Source: Ruminococcus sp. (GTDB lineage Bacteria > Bacillota > Clostridia > Oscillospirales > Ruminococcaceae). From it: a DNA stretch of 64,000 nt. Location: contig JAGCYM010000086.1 in NCBI GenBank assembly GCA_017960805.1, forward strand, positions 62,001-126,000, read 5' to 3'. Below are positions 25,521-34,458 of this stretch, piece after piece. The number at the start of each line of letters is the position of its first letter. The stretch's first letter is position 1. Position numbers and translations under genes: made by a program. A model generated the notes under the pieces. The model saw only the letters and a list, made by a program, of their open reading frames with translations. It was not told the origin of the DNA and searched no databases.

Positions 25521-26616
25521 TCAATTGCTGGTATTCAGCTTTGTTTTTAGCTTGGAGATCATGCTGCGGAATAGCATCATTCCATAGTAGAGCGGCATGT
25601 CCGCTACAAGAGACAATCCGAACAGTGAGAGCGTGTAGAAAATGAACATCACAGGTAGCATGGCTGTGAATGCTGTCTGAGTCCGCTCAGAATAACGTCC
25701 TGCGAGCCACATTGCCCATACGGCGTCTTGTGTATGGATAATGTAAATATTGAATGAGTGCGGTGATACGAATTCGATTGCTTTGCATACGATTTTGGGA
25801 AGCTTCAGTTCGCGGAAGAATATTAGCAGTGAGAGAGCCTGAATGATAACAAGTGGCGACAGGTAGTTTGAAAGAGGTTCTATTGGTATTTCTGCACGGT
25901 AGTATCCGAGTGTTATAAGAATAGTGCCTGTACATGTTGTCATCAAGTAGCATATGAGTCCTGCCCAGCGTGGCACTTTTGCGGAAGAGATCGTGTTCGC
26001 GGACTGATGCTCCAACGATATAAAGAACTGAAAGCCACAGAGTACTGTATCCTGATGAAAGCTTGAAGAAGTTCTTATCAAATTCTTCATCAAAGAACAT
26101 ATACAGTATAGTAGGTATCACTGAAAAGAATACTGCTATAGCAGCAAAAGCTGAGAGACACTGTTTACGATCAAGGTGCTTCACAGCGGCGTTCAGGAAG
26201 GGAATCAGCAGAAACATTCCCAGGTACGCTGTAAAATACCAGTTTGCGTCGTATGCGAAGGGAAATATTGCGCGTAGCTTGACGGTTTCATTAATGACAC
26301 AGCCGCTACGGAAGTGAAATACCAGAGGTATCAATATATTATAAAATGAGACAACAAAATACAGCCAAAGAATGCGCGAGAATCTGTATTTTGATTTTAT
26401 ACCGACATATCCCGATATAAGGGCAAAGCCGTTGACAGCGCATGTCACAGCGAAAAACAGTCCCATGACTACAAAACCTCTTCTTGGGTAGGCATCTCTG
26501 CAGACTTTGAACATACCACCTTTCTGCAGAACGTGGATGCCTACAACGAAAACAGTCATGAGTATACGCATAAGGTCGAGCCCGTAGTCTCGACCTTGCT
26601 TATTTATTTTGTTCAT
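25521..26616 (-). pseudogene. Acyltransferase family 3 gene broken by a frameshift
   Basis: Two overlapping frames together make one ~365-residue membrane acyltransferase. The N-terminal part starts at ATG 26616 (GLDLMRILMTVFVVGIHVL, NGFALISGYVG, WYFTAYLGMFLLIPFLN: typical acyltransferase 3 motifs) and reads well to LFRK near 25980. The sense then continues in another frame (VPRWAGLICYLM ... SFNIYIIHTQ) to 25521. Removing one A from the four-A run (four Ts at 25977-25980 on the plus strand) restores a full-length protein. It is either a real loss or an assembly error. The intact enzyme would O-acylate a surface glycan or lipid. The start overlaps the rpoD stop by one base. Confidence 0.85.
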
Positions 26617-27698
26617 CAGTCAAGGAAATCCTTAACTTTCTTGCTTCTGCTCGGGTGACGAAGCTTACGAAGTGCCTTTGCTTCAATCTGACGTATACGC
26701 TCACGTGTTACATCAAAGCGCTGGCCAACTTCCTCAAGAGTACGTGCTTTGCCATCTTCAAGGCCGAAGCGGAGCTTGAGAACCTTGGCTTCTCTGTCAG
26801 TGAGAGTGCTCAGCACTTCATTGAGCTGTTCCTTAAGGAGGGTGTGTGAAGCTGCTTCAGCAGGTGCGGGAGCGTCGTCATCAGGGATGAAGTCACCAAG
26901 ATGGCTGTCTTCCTCTTCACCGATAGGAGTCTCAAGTGAAACTGGATCCTGAGCGACACGCATGATCTCACGTACCTTATCAACTGGCATATTAAGCTTT
27001 TCTGCTATTTCCTCAGGACTTGGATCGTGACCGTTTTCATGTAGAAGCTGGCTCGAAACCTTCTTTACCTTTGTGATTGTCTCAACCATATGAACAGGGA
27101 TACGGATTGTTCTGGCCTGGTCGGCAATAGCACGAGTGATAGCCTGACGTATCCACCATGTAGCGTATGTGGAGAACTTGAATCCCTTGGTGTAGTCAAA
27201 TTTCTCAACTGCCTTGATAAGACCGAGGTTACCTTCCTGAATGAGATCAAGGAACTGCATTCCTCTGCCGACATACTTCTTTGCGATACTAACAACAAGA
27301 CGAAGGTTAGCTTCTGAAAGGCGCTTCTTGGCATATTTGTCGCCTTTAGCCATACGCTGTGCAAGTTCTATTTCTTCTTCTGTTGTAAGAAGCGGAACAC
27401 GTCCGATTTCCTTCAGATAAATCTTTACCGGGTCATCGATAGCGATACCTTCAGTGGAAAGAGCCATCTCGAGGTCGTCTGTAATTGATGAATCCATACC
27501 TATCTTAAGGTCGGTGTCTACATTCATATCCTCGACGATTTCAATGTTGAGCGCTTCGCATCTGTCATAGAAGCTGTTGATCTGATCAACGTCAAAGTCG
27601 AGTTCCTCGAGAGCATCGGTGATTTCCTTTGTTGTGAGTTTTCCGTTAGCCTGGCCCTGCTCTACGAGAGAGTCAATGGTATTTTTCTTTGAATCCAT
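26616..27698 (-). CDS. rpoD: Primary RNA polymerase sigma factor RpoD/SigA
   Basis: 360 residues from ATG 27698, behind GGAGGA; a longer upstream reading into dnaG lacks a site and is rejected. A short region 1.1, [18 protein letters not shown] (1.2), [36 protein letters not shown] (2.3-2.4), a region 3 and the region 4 helix-turn-helix [20 protein letters not shown] are complete. It directs housekeeping transcription, consistent with the many TTGACA/TATAAT promoters in this window. It follows dnaG by 76 bases, the conserved macromolecular-synthesis pairing. Confidence 0.97.
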   Translation of the reverse strand: MDSKKNTIDSLVEQGQANGKLTTKEITDALEELDFDVDQINSFYDRCEALNIEIVEDMNVDTDLKIGMDSSITDDLEMALSTEGIAIDDPVKIYLKEIGRVPLLTTEEEIELAQRMAKGDKYAKKRLSEANLRLVVSIAKKYVGRGMQFLDLIQEGNLGLIKAVEKFDYTKGFKFSTYATWWIRQAITRAIADQARTIRIPVHMVETITKVKKVSSQLLHENGHDPSPEEIAEKLNMPVDKVREIMRVAQDPVSLETPIGEEEDSHLGDFIPDDDAPAPAEAASHTLLKEQLNEVLSTLTDREAKVLKLRFGLEDGKARTLEEVGQRFDVTRERIRQIEAKALRKLRHPSRSKKVKDFLD

Positions 27699-27774
27699 TA
27701 TGATTCCTCCTGAATTTTGATTTACCTTAAGATTGGTATTCTTGATTTTATTAGGAGACTGATTCGTATCAGCC

Positions 27775-29523
27775 TTACTTTTTCTTCTGACTGAATAAAC
27801 TGCGGAGATCGTCATCGGAAATATCTCCGTTGCTTCCTGTAGGAGCTTTATGCCTGCGCAGAGTTTCGGCACAGTCGAGCATCGCCTTTTCTGTTATGGG
27901 AAATTCGTGGTGAGCAGCTTCCATTCCACTTATTTTACCATTTTCTTCGTTTGTGAACTTGTTCGTGATAAGGGACATTGTGAACTGTTCGCTTCCCTGA
28001 ATTTCTTCAAGTAAAGTGGAGTAAACCCGCTTGTTGAATGAAGTCACAAATATTTCAGGCGGAGCAGCGGCTCTGATTGTTTCAATGTCAGACGGACGTC
28101 TCATCAGATAACAGATAATTGTTTCCTCAGCCTTTGCTTCCTTTCGGAATTGTGTGGCTTCTGGATTGACATCATCCTTAACATAAGAGGTCTTTGCCTT
28201 TATGGTACGCCATTCTTCCTTTTTCTGGCTTCCTTTCTTTATTCGGATGAGTTCGTTTATATGGCTTTTGAGCACCTCTGAGGAGATGTCACATTTTTTC
28301 GCGGTCCGGGAAATGTATACCTCTCGTTCAAGTGAGGATTCTATTCCTGCCAGAACTCTTGATACGCGTTTAAGCAGTTCAACTTTTCCTGCTTCGGATT
28401 CAAGATCAAGTCCTTCCTCGCACCGGTCAAGCATAAAGTTGTTTGCGTCGTCTGATCCTTCGATAAGCATCTTGAAGCGCTGGGCACCGAATTTTTTTAT
28501 GTACTCATCCGGATCCTTGGCACCTTCCATATGTAATATTCTTGTACGAAGTCCAACATCAGAGAAATGGTTTATCGCTTTCTGTGTTGCATTCTGTCCT
28601 GCTCCGTCACTGTCGTAGGCAACTACGACTTCATCACAGTAATGGCTTATGAGCCTTGCCTGGTCTGGAGTGATGGCAGTTCCGAGTGTTGCAACAACGT
28701 TTTCGAAGCCAGCCTGATTAACTGCGATTACATCCATGTATCCTTCACAAAGGATCAAACGTTTCTGTTCTGAATTCTTTGCGAAGTTCATCGAGAACAG
28801 ATTGCTTCCTTTGTCAAATACCGGTGTCGTGCCTGTATTGAGATATTTTGGTTTGCTGTCATCAAGGACTCGTCCGCCGAATCCTATTATGTTGCCGCGA
28901 AGATCAACTATCGGGAACATAACTCTGTTGCGGAAGAGGTCATATATTTTTCCAGTTTTCTGTGAACGTCCTCCAAGCCACGCATCGACGATCTCATCTT
29001 CGCTGTAACCCTTTGAACGGAGCATGCCGGTCAGTTCATTGAATGAATCGGAAGCAAATCCGAGCCCATATTTCTTTATAGTAGCGGGAGTGAGCTTTCG
29101 TTTGTAGAAATACTGAAGGCCCGCTTTGTTTTCACCTTTGAGAAGGTTGGTATAGAAGAAATTAGCAGCGATACGGTTCATTTCATAAATGCGTGTGCGC
29201 CGCTGGGCAGACATGCTGTTGCGGTCATTCTTTTCGGGAACTTCCATTCCGCTCCTTTCTGCAAGGAGCTTTACAGCTTCCGTGAAATCCAGGTTTTCGG
29301 CTTTCATCACAAATGTGATGATGTCTCCTCCTGCACCGCAACCAAAGCAGTAGAAGCTTTGAGTATCAGTGAAAATAGTGCATGACGGTGTCTTTTCTGA
29401 ATGAAAAGGACATGAGCACACATAGTTTTTACCACGCCTGATGAGATTTACATAAGAACCCATGACTGTTTCAATGGGATTCGCGTTTCTCAGGGCATAT
29501 AAGAATTCATCGTTTCTGGCCAT
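27775..29523 (-). CDS. dnaG: DNA primase DnaG
   Basis: 582 residues, normal size. The CHC2 zinc domain (~38-62: [27 protein letters not shown]), the RNA-polymerase core with the TOPRIM motif [12 protein letters not shown] and the acidic [10 protein letters not shown], and a C-terminal helicase-binding region are present. It makes RNA primers for replication. GGAAGTG lies before the ATG at 29523. It is the second gene of the unit dgt-dnaG-rpoD; only 4 bases separate it from the dGTPase stop. Confidence 0.97.
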   Translation of the reverse strand: MARNDEFLYALRNANPIETVMGSYVNLIRRGKNYVCSCPFHSEKTPSCTIFTDTQSFYCFGCGAGGDIITFVMKAENLDFTEAVKLLAERSGMEVPEKNDRNSMSAQRRTRIYEMNRIAANFFYTNLLKGENKAGLQYFYKRKLTPATIKKYGLGFASDSFNELTGMLRSKGYSEDEIVDAWLGGRSQKTGKIYDLFRNRVMFPIVDLRGNIIGFGGRVLDDSKPKYLNTGTTPVFDKGSNLFSMNFAKNSEQKRLILCEGYMDVIAVNQAGFENVVATLGTAITPDQARLISHYCDEVVVAYDSDGAGQNATQKAINHFSDVGLRTRILHMEGAKDPDEYIKKFGAQRFKMLIEGSDDANNFMLDRCEEGLDLESEAGKVELLKRVSRVLAGIESSLEREVYISRTAKKCDISSEVLKSHINELIRIKKGSQKKEEWRTIKAKTSYVKDDVNPEATQFRKEAKAEETIICYLMRRPSDIETIRAAAPPEIFVTSFNKRVYSTLLEEIQGSEQFTMSLITNKFTNEENGKISGMEAAHHEFPITEKAMLDCAETLRRHKAPTGSNGDISDDDLRSLFSQKKK

Positions 29524-29527
29524 ATTA

Positions 29528-30523
29528 TCACTTCCAGAACTTCGGTACGAACAGATCAGTATAAAGATCTACAGCGTATCGGTCACTCATGCCGGAGATA
29601 TAATCGCAGACAGCCCTGTCGGCATCAGTCTTTTTGGCGATGATACGATATTCTTCAGGGAGTTTGCTTATATTGTTTATGAAATACTCATACAGTTTAC
29701 GTATGAGTTGTACAGCTTTTGCCTCTTCCTGCTTTGCCGCAGGATTAGTGTAGACCTTCTGAAACATGAAAGCTTTCAGATCATCATGTGCCTTACGGAC
29801 AGATGGTGCGAAGTCTATGTCATACGATCCGTGTTCAATAACCGAGGCGATAAGCGTTGTGATACGTTTGGTTTTGGTGTTGCCGAGAACGTATACACAG
29901 TCATTAGGAAGCTCTTTGGGGTCGAGAATACCTGCCCGTACAGAGTCTTCAATATCGTGGTTAATATATGCTATAGTGTCTGCAAGGCGAACGATGTTAC
30001 CTTCTTTTGTTGCTGCGATCTTATTTGTGTGGCAGAGTATACCGTCACGTACAGCAAATGTCAGATTCAGGCCTTCGCCTTTCTTTTCAAGCGCTTCCAC
30101 AACACGAACGCTTTGTTCGTAATGCTTGAATCCGTGTGGACATATTTCATCGAGTGTCTTTTCACCACAGTGTCCGAACGGAGAGTGCCCGAGGTCATGA
30201 CCGAGAGCAATAGCTTCTGTAAGGTCCTCGTTCAGCCTCATACCACGCGCAATAGTTCGCGCTATCTGTGAAACCTCAAGAGTATGAGTGAGACGGGTAC
30301 GGTAGTGATCGCCTACAGGAGACAGAAATACCTGGGTTTTACGTTTTAACCTTCGGAAAGAGTTACAGTGAAGTATCCTGTCACGGTCACGCTGAAAGTC
30401 TGTGCGAAAAGGGCACTTGTCTTCATGACGCTCACGTTTTGTCATCTCTTCATTGATACTGGTGCAGGCGAATTTGCTGAGTATACCGACTTCAGTTATT
30501 TCGTACTGTTCTCTGACTGTCAA
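29528..30523 (-). CDS. dgt: dGTP triphosphohydrolase-like HD protein
   Basis: 331 residues. The start is taken as TTG 30523, eight bases after AGGAAG, giving the family N-terminus TVREQYE; GTG 30532 is too close to the site. CPFRTDFQRDRDRILHC, FRRLKRKTQVF, TLEVSQIARTIARGM and the HD motif GHDLGHSPFGHCGE with later HDIEDSVRAG are all present. It cleaves dNTPs to nucleoside plus tripolyphosphate. The location next to dnaG is common in Clostridia and suits a dNTP-control role at replication. Confidence 0.92.
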   Translation of the reverse strand: MTVREQYEITEVGILSKFACTSINEEMTKRERHEDKCPFRTDFQRDRDRILHCNSFRRLKRKTQVFLSPVGDHYRTRLTHTLEVSQIARTIARGMRLNEDLTEAIALGHDLGHSPFGHCGEKTLDEICPHGFKHYEQSVRVVEALEKKGEGLNLTFAVRDGILCHTNKIAATKEGNIVRLADTIAYINHDIEDSVRAGILDPKELPNDCVYVLGNTKTKRITTLIASVIEHGSYDIDFAPSVRKAHDDLKAFMFQKVYTNPAAKQEEAKAVQLIRKLYEYFINNISKLPEEYRIIAKKTDADRAVCDYISGMSDRYAVDLYTDLFVPKFWK

Positions 30524-30619
30524 GGTTATCACTTCCTACGAATAAAAATGTATGTCAGATCTCAATGAAATCTGATGTATTAAGCAGTCTTGCTGCTTTG
30601 TTTTTGTGAATCGGATGAA

Positions 30620-30641
30620 ATGTCCTGCCAAAGCAGGACAT
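30620..30641. other. Hairpin between yigZ and dgt
   Basis: ATGTCCTGC / GCAGGACAT perfect 9-bp stem, followed on the minus strand by only three Ts; possibly a weak terminator of the yigZ transcript. A second smaller AAGCAG/CTGCTT stem lies at 30582-30600. Confidence 0.45.
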
Positions 30642-30731
30642 CAAATGATATGATATTCTTCCCTCTATATATTTTATACTTTGTTTAGAGGAAAATCCCT
30701 TTATTTTTTTCTGAAAAATTAATGAAAATTT

Positions 30732-31370
30732 TCAGTTGTTCTTGATAACAGACGAAAAATCGCCATACAGTTCGCATAAATCTTTGATCATGACGGCTCC
30801 GTTTGTGACTTCGGTCAGTTCTTTTGTCAATGACTCGAGTTTTTCTGACAGGACCAGAATCTCAAGAGTAACATCACTTCCAAAATCTAAGCTTTCTGTT
30901 ATTGTACTGAAATTTGGCAGTATATAGCTGATTTTTCCGTACATGCCATAGTCAGCTGTGATCTGCAGTCTGTGGCACAAACGCATGTCCATTACCTTAG
31001 CTGCGTCACAAGCAAGTGCGGCTGCGTGTGAGTAAGCACGGACAAGTCCGCCGCCTCCGAGGAGAATTCCGCCAAAGTAACGGGTTACAACTATGCACAC
31101 ATCTGTTAAACCACGTTTCTGCAAAACATCAAGAACAGGTACTCCAGCTGTGCCCTGAGGTTCGCCGTCATCAGAGTATCGGGAAATATTATCCTGTCTG
31201 ACGATATATGCATAGACATTGTGTCTCGCTTTACGGTGCATAGCTTTTATCTTATTTATGAATTCAACAGCCTCGTCGCTGTTCTTTACAGGAGCTATAT
31301 ATCCGATGAATTCGGATTTTTTCTCAATAAACGATGCTTCAGCAGGCTGGGAAATAGTCAGATAATTCAT
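30732..31370 (-). CDS. yigZ: YigZ/IMPACT family protein
   Basis: 212 residues. KKSEFIGYIAPV, KARHNVYAYIVR, RYSDDGEPQGTAGVPVL and VTRYFGGILLGGGGLVRAYSHA are the conserved UPF0029/IMPACT blocks. A C-terminal DUF1949 ferredoxin-like part (~140-205) completes the usual two-domain form. The family is linked to translation or ribosome-associated roles, but the biochemistry is unclear. GAGAGG supports the ATG at 31370. It lies between rpmE and dgt; the rpmE terminator separates it from rpmE. Confidence 0.93.
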   Translation of the reverse strand: MNYLTISQPAEASFIEKKSEFIGYIAPVKNSDEAVEFINKIKAMHRKARHNVYAYIVRQDNISRYSDDGEPQGTAGVPVLDVLQKRGLTDVCIVVTRYFGGILLGGGGLVRAYSHAAALACDAAKVMDMRLCHRLQITADYGMYGKISYILPNFSTITESLDFGSDVTLEILVLSEKLESLTKELTEVTNGAVMIKDLCELYGDFSSVIKNN

Positions 31371-31390
31371 AATTTACCTCTCTGAGTAGG

Positions 31391-31418
31391 AAAAAAGCCG
31401 CTCGTTGTGAGCGGCTTT
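31391..31418 (-). terminator. Terminator of rpmE
   Basis: AAAGCCGCTC / GAGCGGCTTT perfect 10-bp stem with a five-base loop; six Ts follow on the minus strand. Confidence 0.85.
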
Positions 31419-31422
31419 ATGA

Positions 31423-31626
31423 TCACTTTTCGAGATTGAAACGCTTCTTGAATCTGTCAACACGTCCACCTGTATCAACAAGCTTCTGCTTGCCTGTGTA
31501 GAACGGATGGCACTTAGAGCAGATTTCAACCTTGATGTTCTCCTTAGTAGACATTGTCTCGATCACATTACCGCAGTGGCAAGTAATTGTGGTCTTATAC
31601 ATTGTAGGATGGATTCCCTCTTTCAC
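31423..31626 (-). CDS. rpmE: 50S ribosomal protein L31, zinc-binding type
   Basis: 67 residues from GTG 31626, eight bases after GGAGG; the in-frame GTG at 31635 overlaps that site. [34 protein letters not shown] and [10 protein letters not shown] are conserved L31 blocks, and the C-x-C and C-x-x-C cysteines mark the zinc (C+) form. It sits alone between its terminator and a divergent gene. Confidence 0.95.
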   Translation of the reverse strand: MKEGIHPTMYKTTITCHCGNVIETMSTKENIKVEICSKCHPFYTGKQKLVDTGGRVDRFKKRFNLEK

Positions 31627-31870
31627 GATTTTCACCTCCGAAATAATATTTCTGTATTATCGTGCAGCCCATCAGTTCCTTTAGACAGTAGTGCCAATAT
31701 ACATTACAGTAATAAATTATATCATAGGGAATGGGGACTGTCAAGAAGATAAAGAAATATTTCTTTTTTTTAACTTTAATTATGAAATGCATGGAGGATG
31801 TCACAGTTGTGTTCTTAATATTTATAGTATCTCGTATTATATAATATAATGTGCAAAGGGAGAAGATATA

Positions 31871-32170
31871 ATGAATGAGACATATATTATACCAAAGGCT
31901 TTGGATGACTGGAACGCTCTGCCTCCGCATGATGATACAAAGCAGCTGACAGAGGAGAAAGAGCGCAGGAGGAGAGAAGGAGGAGCAGATGACATCATTG
32001 CTATGCAGTCGGCAGTCTGTATGCTGATAGCTGCTGCAATGATGATAACAAACATTTTTCGGCCTGATATATCCGGAGAACTGTTTAACAGAATTAGCGA
32101 ACTTGCAGAAAGCTCTAAAGAACTGTTTCAAAATCCTATTGAGCTTGTTTTGGAGTTGCTTGAAAGATGA
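31871..32170 (+). CDS. Small single-span membrane protein, possible SpoIVFA-like partner
   Basis: 99 residues; AAGGGAG precedes the ATG. The N-terminal half is charged (KEKERRRREGG), one membrane helix lies at ~45-62 (IAMQSAVCMLIAAAMMITNIF), and a short amphipathic tail follows. I recognise no family. Its stop overlaps the start of an M50 peptidase gene (ATGA), the arrangement seen for spoIVFA-spoIVFB in spore formers, so it may be an anchor or inhibitor of the peptidase (inference). TATAAT-like sequence lies at ~31,840. Confidence 0.65.
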   Translation: MNETYIIPKALDDWNALPPHDDTKQLTEEKERRRREGGADDIIAMQSAVCMLIAAAMMITNIFRPDISGELFNRISELAESSKELFQNPIELVLELLER

Positions 32171-32658
32171 AGAAGATACATATAGGGTTCTCTTTTCTTC
32201 TTTTTAATGCATTCCTTTTCATGTTTTGTGATGGTATTATGATACTGTCATTTTATTTTGTTTGTCTTATTCATGAGATGGGACATCTTGTTGCGCTCAG
32301 GGCAACAGGAGGAGAATTGCTTCGTGTAGAGCTTTCATTTTTCGGAATAAGGATGGTAGCGGCTCCGACATCGGATTTAAGATGCGGTGCGATAGTTCTT
32401 CTGAGCGGTCCGGCAATGAATTTTATTACATATATGATGCTTAAAGTGTTTGATGTTGGGGGAAGAACTGCAGAACTAAGCCTTGCAGCGTGCTTGTTCA
32501 ATCTTATGCCGTTTAGTTCACTTGATGGCGGAGCACTTCTGGAAATGTATGCATCAGGAAGGCCGTATGAGAGAAGAGTCAATCAGATCCTTACGCTTTT
32601 GAGAGCAGGGACGTTGGCTGTTATTATGGCGATTATTATTTTGAGAATAAACGACTGA
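32167..32658 (+). CDS. M50-family (site-2 protease/SpoIVFB-like) membrane peptidase
   Basis: 163 residues, a short form with four to five helices. The zinc motif HEMGH sits inside an early helix (~38-42) and LDGG (~120) supplies the distal Asp, as in intramembrane M50 metalloproteases. LLRVELSFFGIRMV and LLSGPAMNF are further family features. No PDZ or CBS domain is present. The start overlaps the previous gene by four bases. By family it would cut a membrane-bound substrate such as a pro-sigma factor; the target is unknown. Confidence 0.88.
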   Translation: MKKIHIGFSFLLFNAFLFMFCDGIMILSFYFVCLIHEMGHLVALRATGGELLRVELSFFGIRMVAAPTSDLRCGAIVLLSGPAMNFITYMMLKVFDVGGRTAELSLAACLFNLMPFSSLDGGALLEMYASGRPYERRVNQILTLLRAGTLAVIMAIIILRIND

Positions 32659-32756
32659 AAATATCACCCAGATCAGTTTTTTAGTACAGAGTCACCCGTC
32701 TCTAACTTGATAGATGAATGAATGGTTAAGGCAATGAAAATCATACCTTCGGGTGA

Positions 32757-32785
32757 TTGACAATTCATTCCTTCTGTGATAGAAT
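32757..32785 (+). promoter_or_regulatory. Consensus sigma-A promoter for the 49-residue peptide gene
   Basis: TTGACA, 17 bases, TAGAAT, about 70 bases before the start at 32858. Confidence 0.75.
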
Positions 32786-32857
32786 TATGTAGAAAAAATA
32801 GAGCGAGCGTTGCTGCTCAGCTACCAAAAAGACAATTAATAACAGGAGGAAATAAGA

Positions 32858-33007
32858 ATGTATTCTATATTAGCCGCAGTCCCGGCGACAGGTGATAACT
32901 TTCCGGCACAGAAGCTACTGATCGTGGCTGGAATCGCAGTAGTGATAGCCGCTATTACTATAGTTGCGGCTCTTCTGAGAAAGAATGACGATGATGACGA
33001 GGAATAA
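32858..33007 (+). CDS. 49-residue membrane peptide with VPATGD motif
   Basis: ATG 32858 sits behind a perfect AGGAGG site and its own strong promoter, and a terminator follows at 33069, so it is a real monocistronic gene. The peptide reads as a short lead with VPATGDN (~8-14), one hydrophobic helix (~20-41) and an acidic tail RKNDDDDEE. P-A-T-G followed by a helix resembles the C-terminal sorting signal of sortase substrates, but no passenger domain precedes it and the tail ends acidic instead of basic. I recognise no family. It could be a small regulatory membrane peptide, or a detached anchor signal. Confidence 0.75.
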   Translation: MYSILAAVPATGDNFPAQKLLIVAGIAVVIAAITIVAALLRKNDDDDEE

Positions 33008-33068
33008 TAAGTAAATTCCTTAGCAGATGAAATATAAGCAGATTCTGCGATAATACTTAATAATGAAT

Positions 33069-33106
33069 GACTCCACTTTTCTATATTTCGTGGAGTCGTT
33101 TTTTTG
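33069..33106 (+). terminator. Terminator after the membrane peptide gene
   Basis: GACTCCAC / GTGGAGTC stem followed by a seven-T run. Confidence 0.85.
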
Positions 33107-33187
33107 ATTGTTCGCTTTCGCTAAAACAGAATATGGGCGCAGTGCTTCTGCATACTATTTAATAAATGTATGCGGAGGTGATTTCAA

Positions 33188-33478
33188 ATGATTTGCAGTC
33201 TTGAGGAAATACATTCCAAGGAAGTTATTGATTTAGGAACAGGGGAACGACTTGGATATATCGATGATATACGATTTGATACGGATACTTCTGAAGTCAC
33301 TTCACTTATAATATATGGCACAAGAAAACCGTTCAGCTTCACGGCTCATGAGAATGACATAGAAATACCATGTTCGGCAATTGAGGTCGTTGGAGCGGAA
33401 ACTATTCTTGTTCGTTGCTCTGATTTGACATATCATACAAATTCCAGCAAAAACAGGCTCAAAAGTTTGTTTGGATAA
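33188..33478 (+). CDS. ylmC: YlmC/YmxH family PRC-barrel protein
   Basis: 96 residues. CSLEEIHSKEVIDLGTGERLGYIDDI...VTSLIIYG and DIEIPCSAIEVVGAETILV follow the single PRC-barrel domain of this family, conserved in endospore-forming Firmicutes. GGAGGTG precedes the start. Exact function is unknown; mutants of relatives were studied in sporulation contexts. It stands alone between terminator and rpsB promoter. Confidence 0.9.
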   Translation: MICSLEEIHSKEVIDLGTGERLGYIDDIRFDTDTSEVTSLIIYGTRKPFSFTAHENDIEIPCSAIEVVGAETILVRCSDLTYHTNSSKNRLKSLFG

Positions 33479-33493
33479 ATTGCGGACGTGCTA

Positions 33494-33522
33494 TTGCGGT
33501 CAATGGCATTTTGTGATATAAT
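33494..33522 (+). promoter_or_regulatory. rpsB: Sigma-A promoter of rpsB-tsf
   Basis: TTGCGG, 17 bases, TATAAT, leaving a leader of about 108 bases. Confidence 0.75.
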
Positions 33523-33534
33523 ATTAAAGCAATT

Positions 33535-33600
33535 CGCACGCACGCGCTTTTACGGATTGGTGCACCCGACGGGTGTTGTTCGTAAGTTAAGCCATGCGGA
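33535..33600 (+). ncRNA. Structured rpsB mRNA leader (candidate autoregulatory)
   Basis: CACCC-GAC-GGGTG forms the tip, TTACG/CGTAA an inner stem, and CGCGCTT with AAGCCATGCG can close the base. A ribosomal-protein autoregulation leader is likely by position; no known Rfam class is asserted. Confidence 0.5.
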
Positions 33601-33637
33601 GGATTAATAATAACCAATTTTTAAGGAGGACTACACA

Positions 33638-34387
33638 ATGTCAGTAGTTTCAATGAAGCAGCTCCTTGAGGCTGGCGTTCACTTCGGACACCAGACAAGA
33701 CGCTGGAACCCAAAAATGGCACCGTACATCTTCACAGAGAGAAACGGTATCTACATCATCGACCTTCAGAAGACAGTTAAGAAGCTCGAGGAGGCTTACC
33801 TCTTCGTTCGTGACCTTTCCGCAGAAGGCGGCGAGGTACTCTTCGTAGGTACAAAGAAGCAGGCTGGCGATTCCGTTAAGGAAGAGGCTACACGTGCAGG
33901 TGCACACTATGTAAACGCACGTTGGCTTGGCGGTATGCTCACAAACTTCAAGACAATCCAGACACGTATTAAGAGACTTGAGCAGCTCCACACAATGGAA
34001 GAGGACGGCACATTCAATCTTCTCCCCAAGAAGGAAGTTGTTAAGCTCAACCTTGAGATAGAGAAACTCGAAAAGTTCCTCGGCGGTATCAAGACAATGA
34101 AGAAGCTCCCAGCAGCTCTCTTTATCGTTGATCCACGCAAGGAAAAGATCGCTGTAGCTGAAGCTAAGAAGCTTGGTATCCCGATAGTTGCTATCGTTGA
34201 TACAAACTGCGATCCTGACGAAGTTGATTTCGTTATCCCTGGTAACGATGATGCTATCCGTGCTGTAAAGCTTATCGCTGGTACAGTTGCAAACGCTATC
34301 ATCGAAGGCAGACAGGGCGGCGATGCTGTTGCTGTTGAGGAGACAGAGGCTCCTGCAGAAGAAGCTGCTGCTGAGGATGCTGAATAA
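33638..34387 (+). CDS. rpsB: 30S ribosomal protein S2
   Basis: 249 residues. [62 protein letters not shown] and [10 protein letters not shown] are S2 signatures. The C-terminal ~20 residues are Ala/Glu-rich, common in this family. AAGGAGG precedes the start. It is followed by tsf after a small GC hairpin (34405-34423), the universal rpsB-tsf pair. Confidence 0.98.
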   Translation: MSVVSMKQLLEAGVHFGHQTRRWNPKMAPYIFTERNGIYIIDLQKTVKKLEEAYLFVRDLSAEGGEVLFVGTKKQAGDSVKEEATRAGAHYVNARWLGGMLTNFKTIQTRIKRLEQLHTMEEDGTFNLLPKKEVVKLNLEIEKLEKFLGGIKTMKKLPAALFIVDPRKEKIAVAEAKKLGIPIVAIVDTNCDPDEVDFVIPGNDDAIRAVKLIAGTVANAIIEGRQGGDAVAVEETEAPAEEAAAEDAE

Positions 34388-34404
34388 GCAAGAATTAATT
34401 GTAA

Positions 34405-34423
34405 GGGCGGAGAATATCCGCCC
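34405..34423 (+). promoter_or_regulatory. Intercistronic hairpin rpsB-tsf
   Basis: GGGCGGA / TCCGCCC, 5-base loop, no T run. Probably an mRNA-processing or partial attenuation element that sets the S2:EF-Ts ratio. Confidence 0.5.
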
Positions 34424-34458
34424 CTACTTGAATACTATAAATTTAGGAGGAAATAACA

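Noticed and set aside
27699..27872. Upstream extension of rpoD overlapping dnaG
   Set aside because: No ribosome site, unlike sigma N-termini; GGAGGA precedes ATG 27698.
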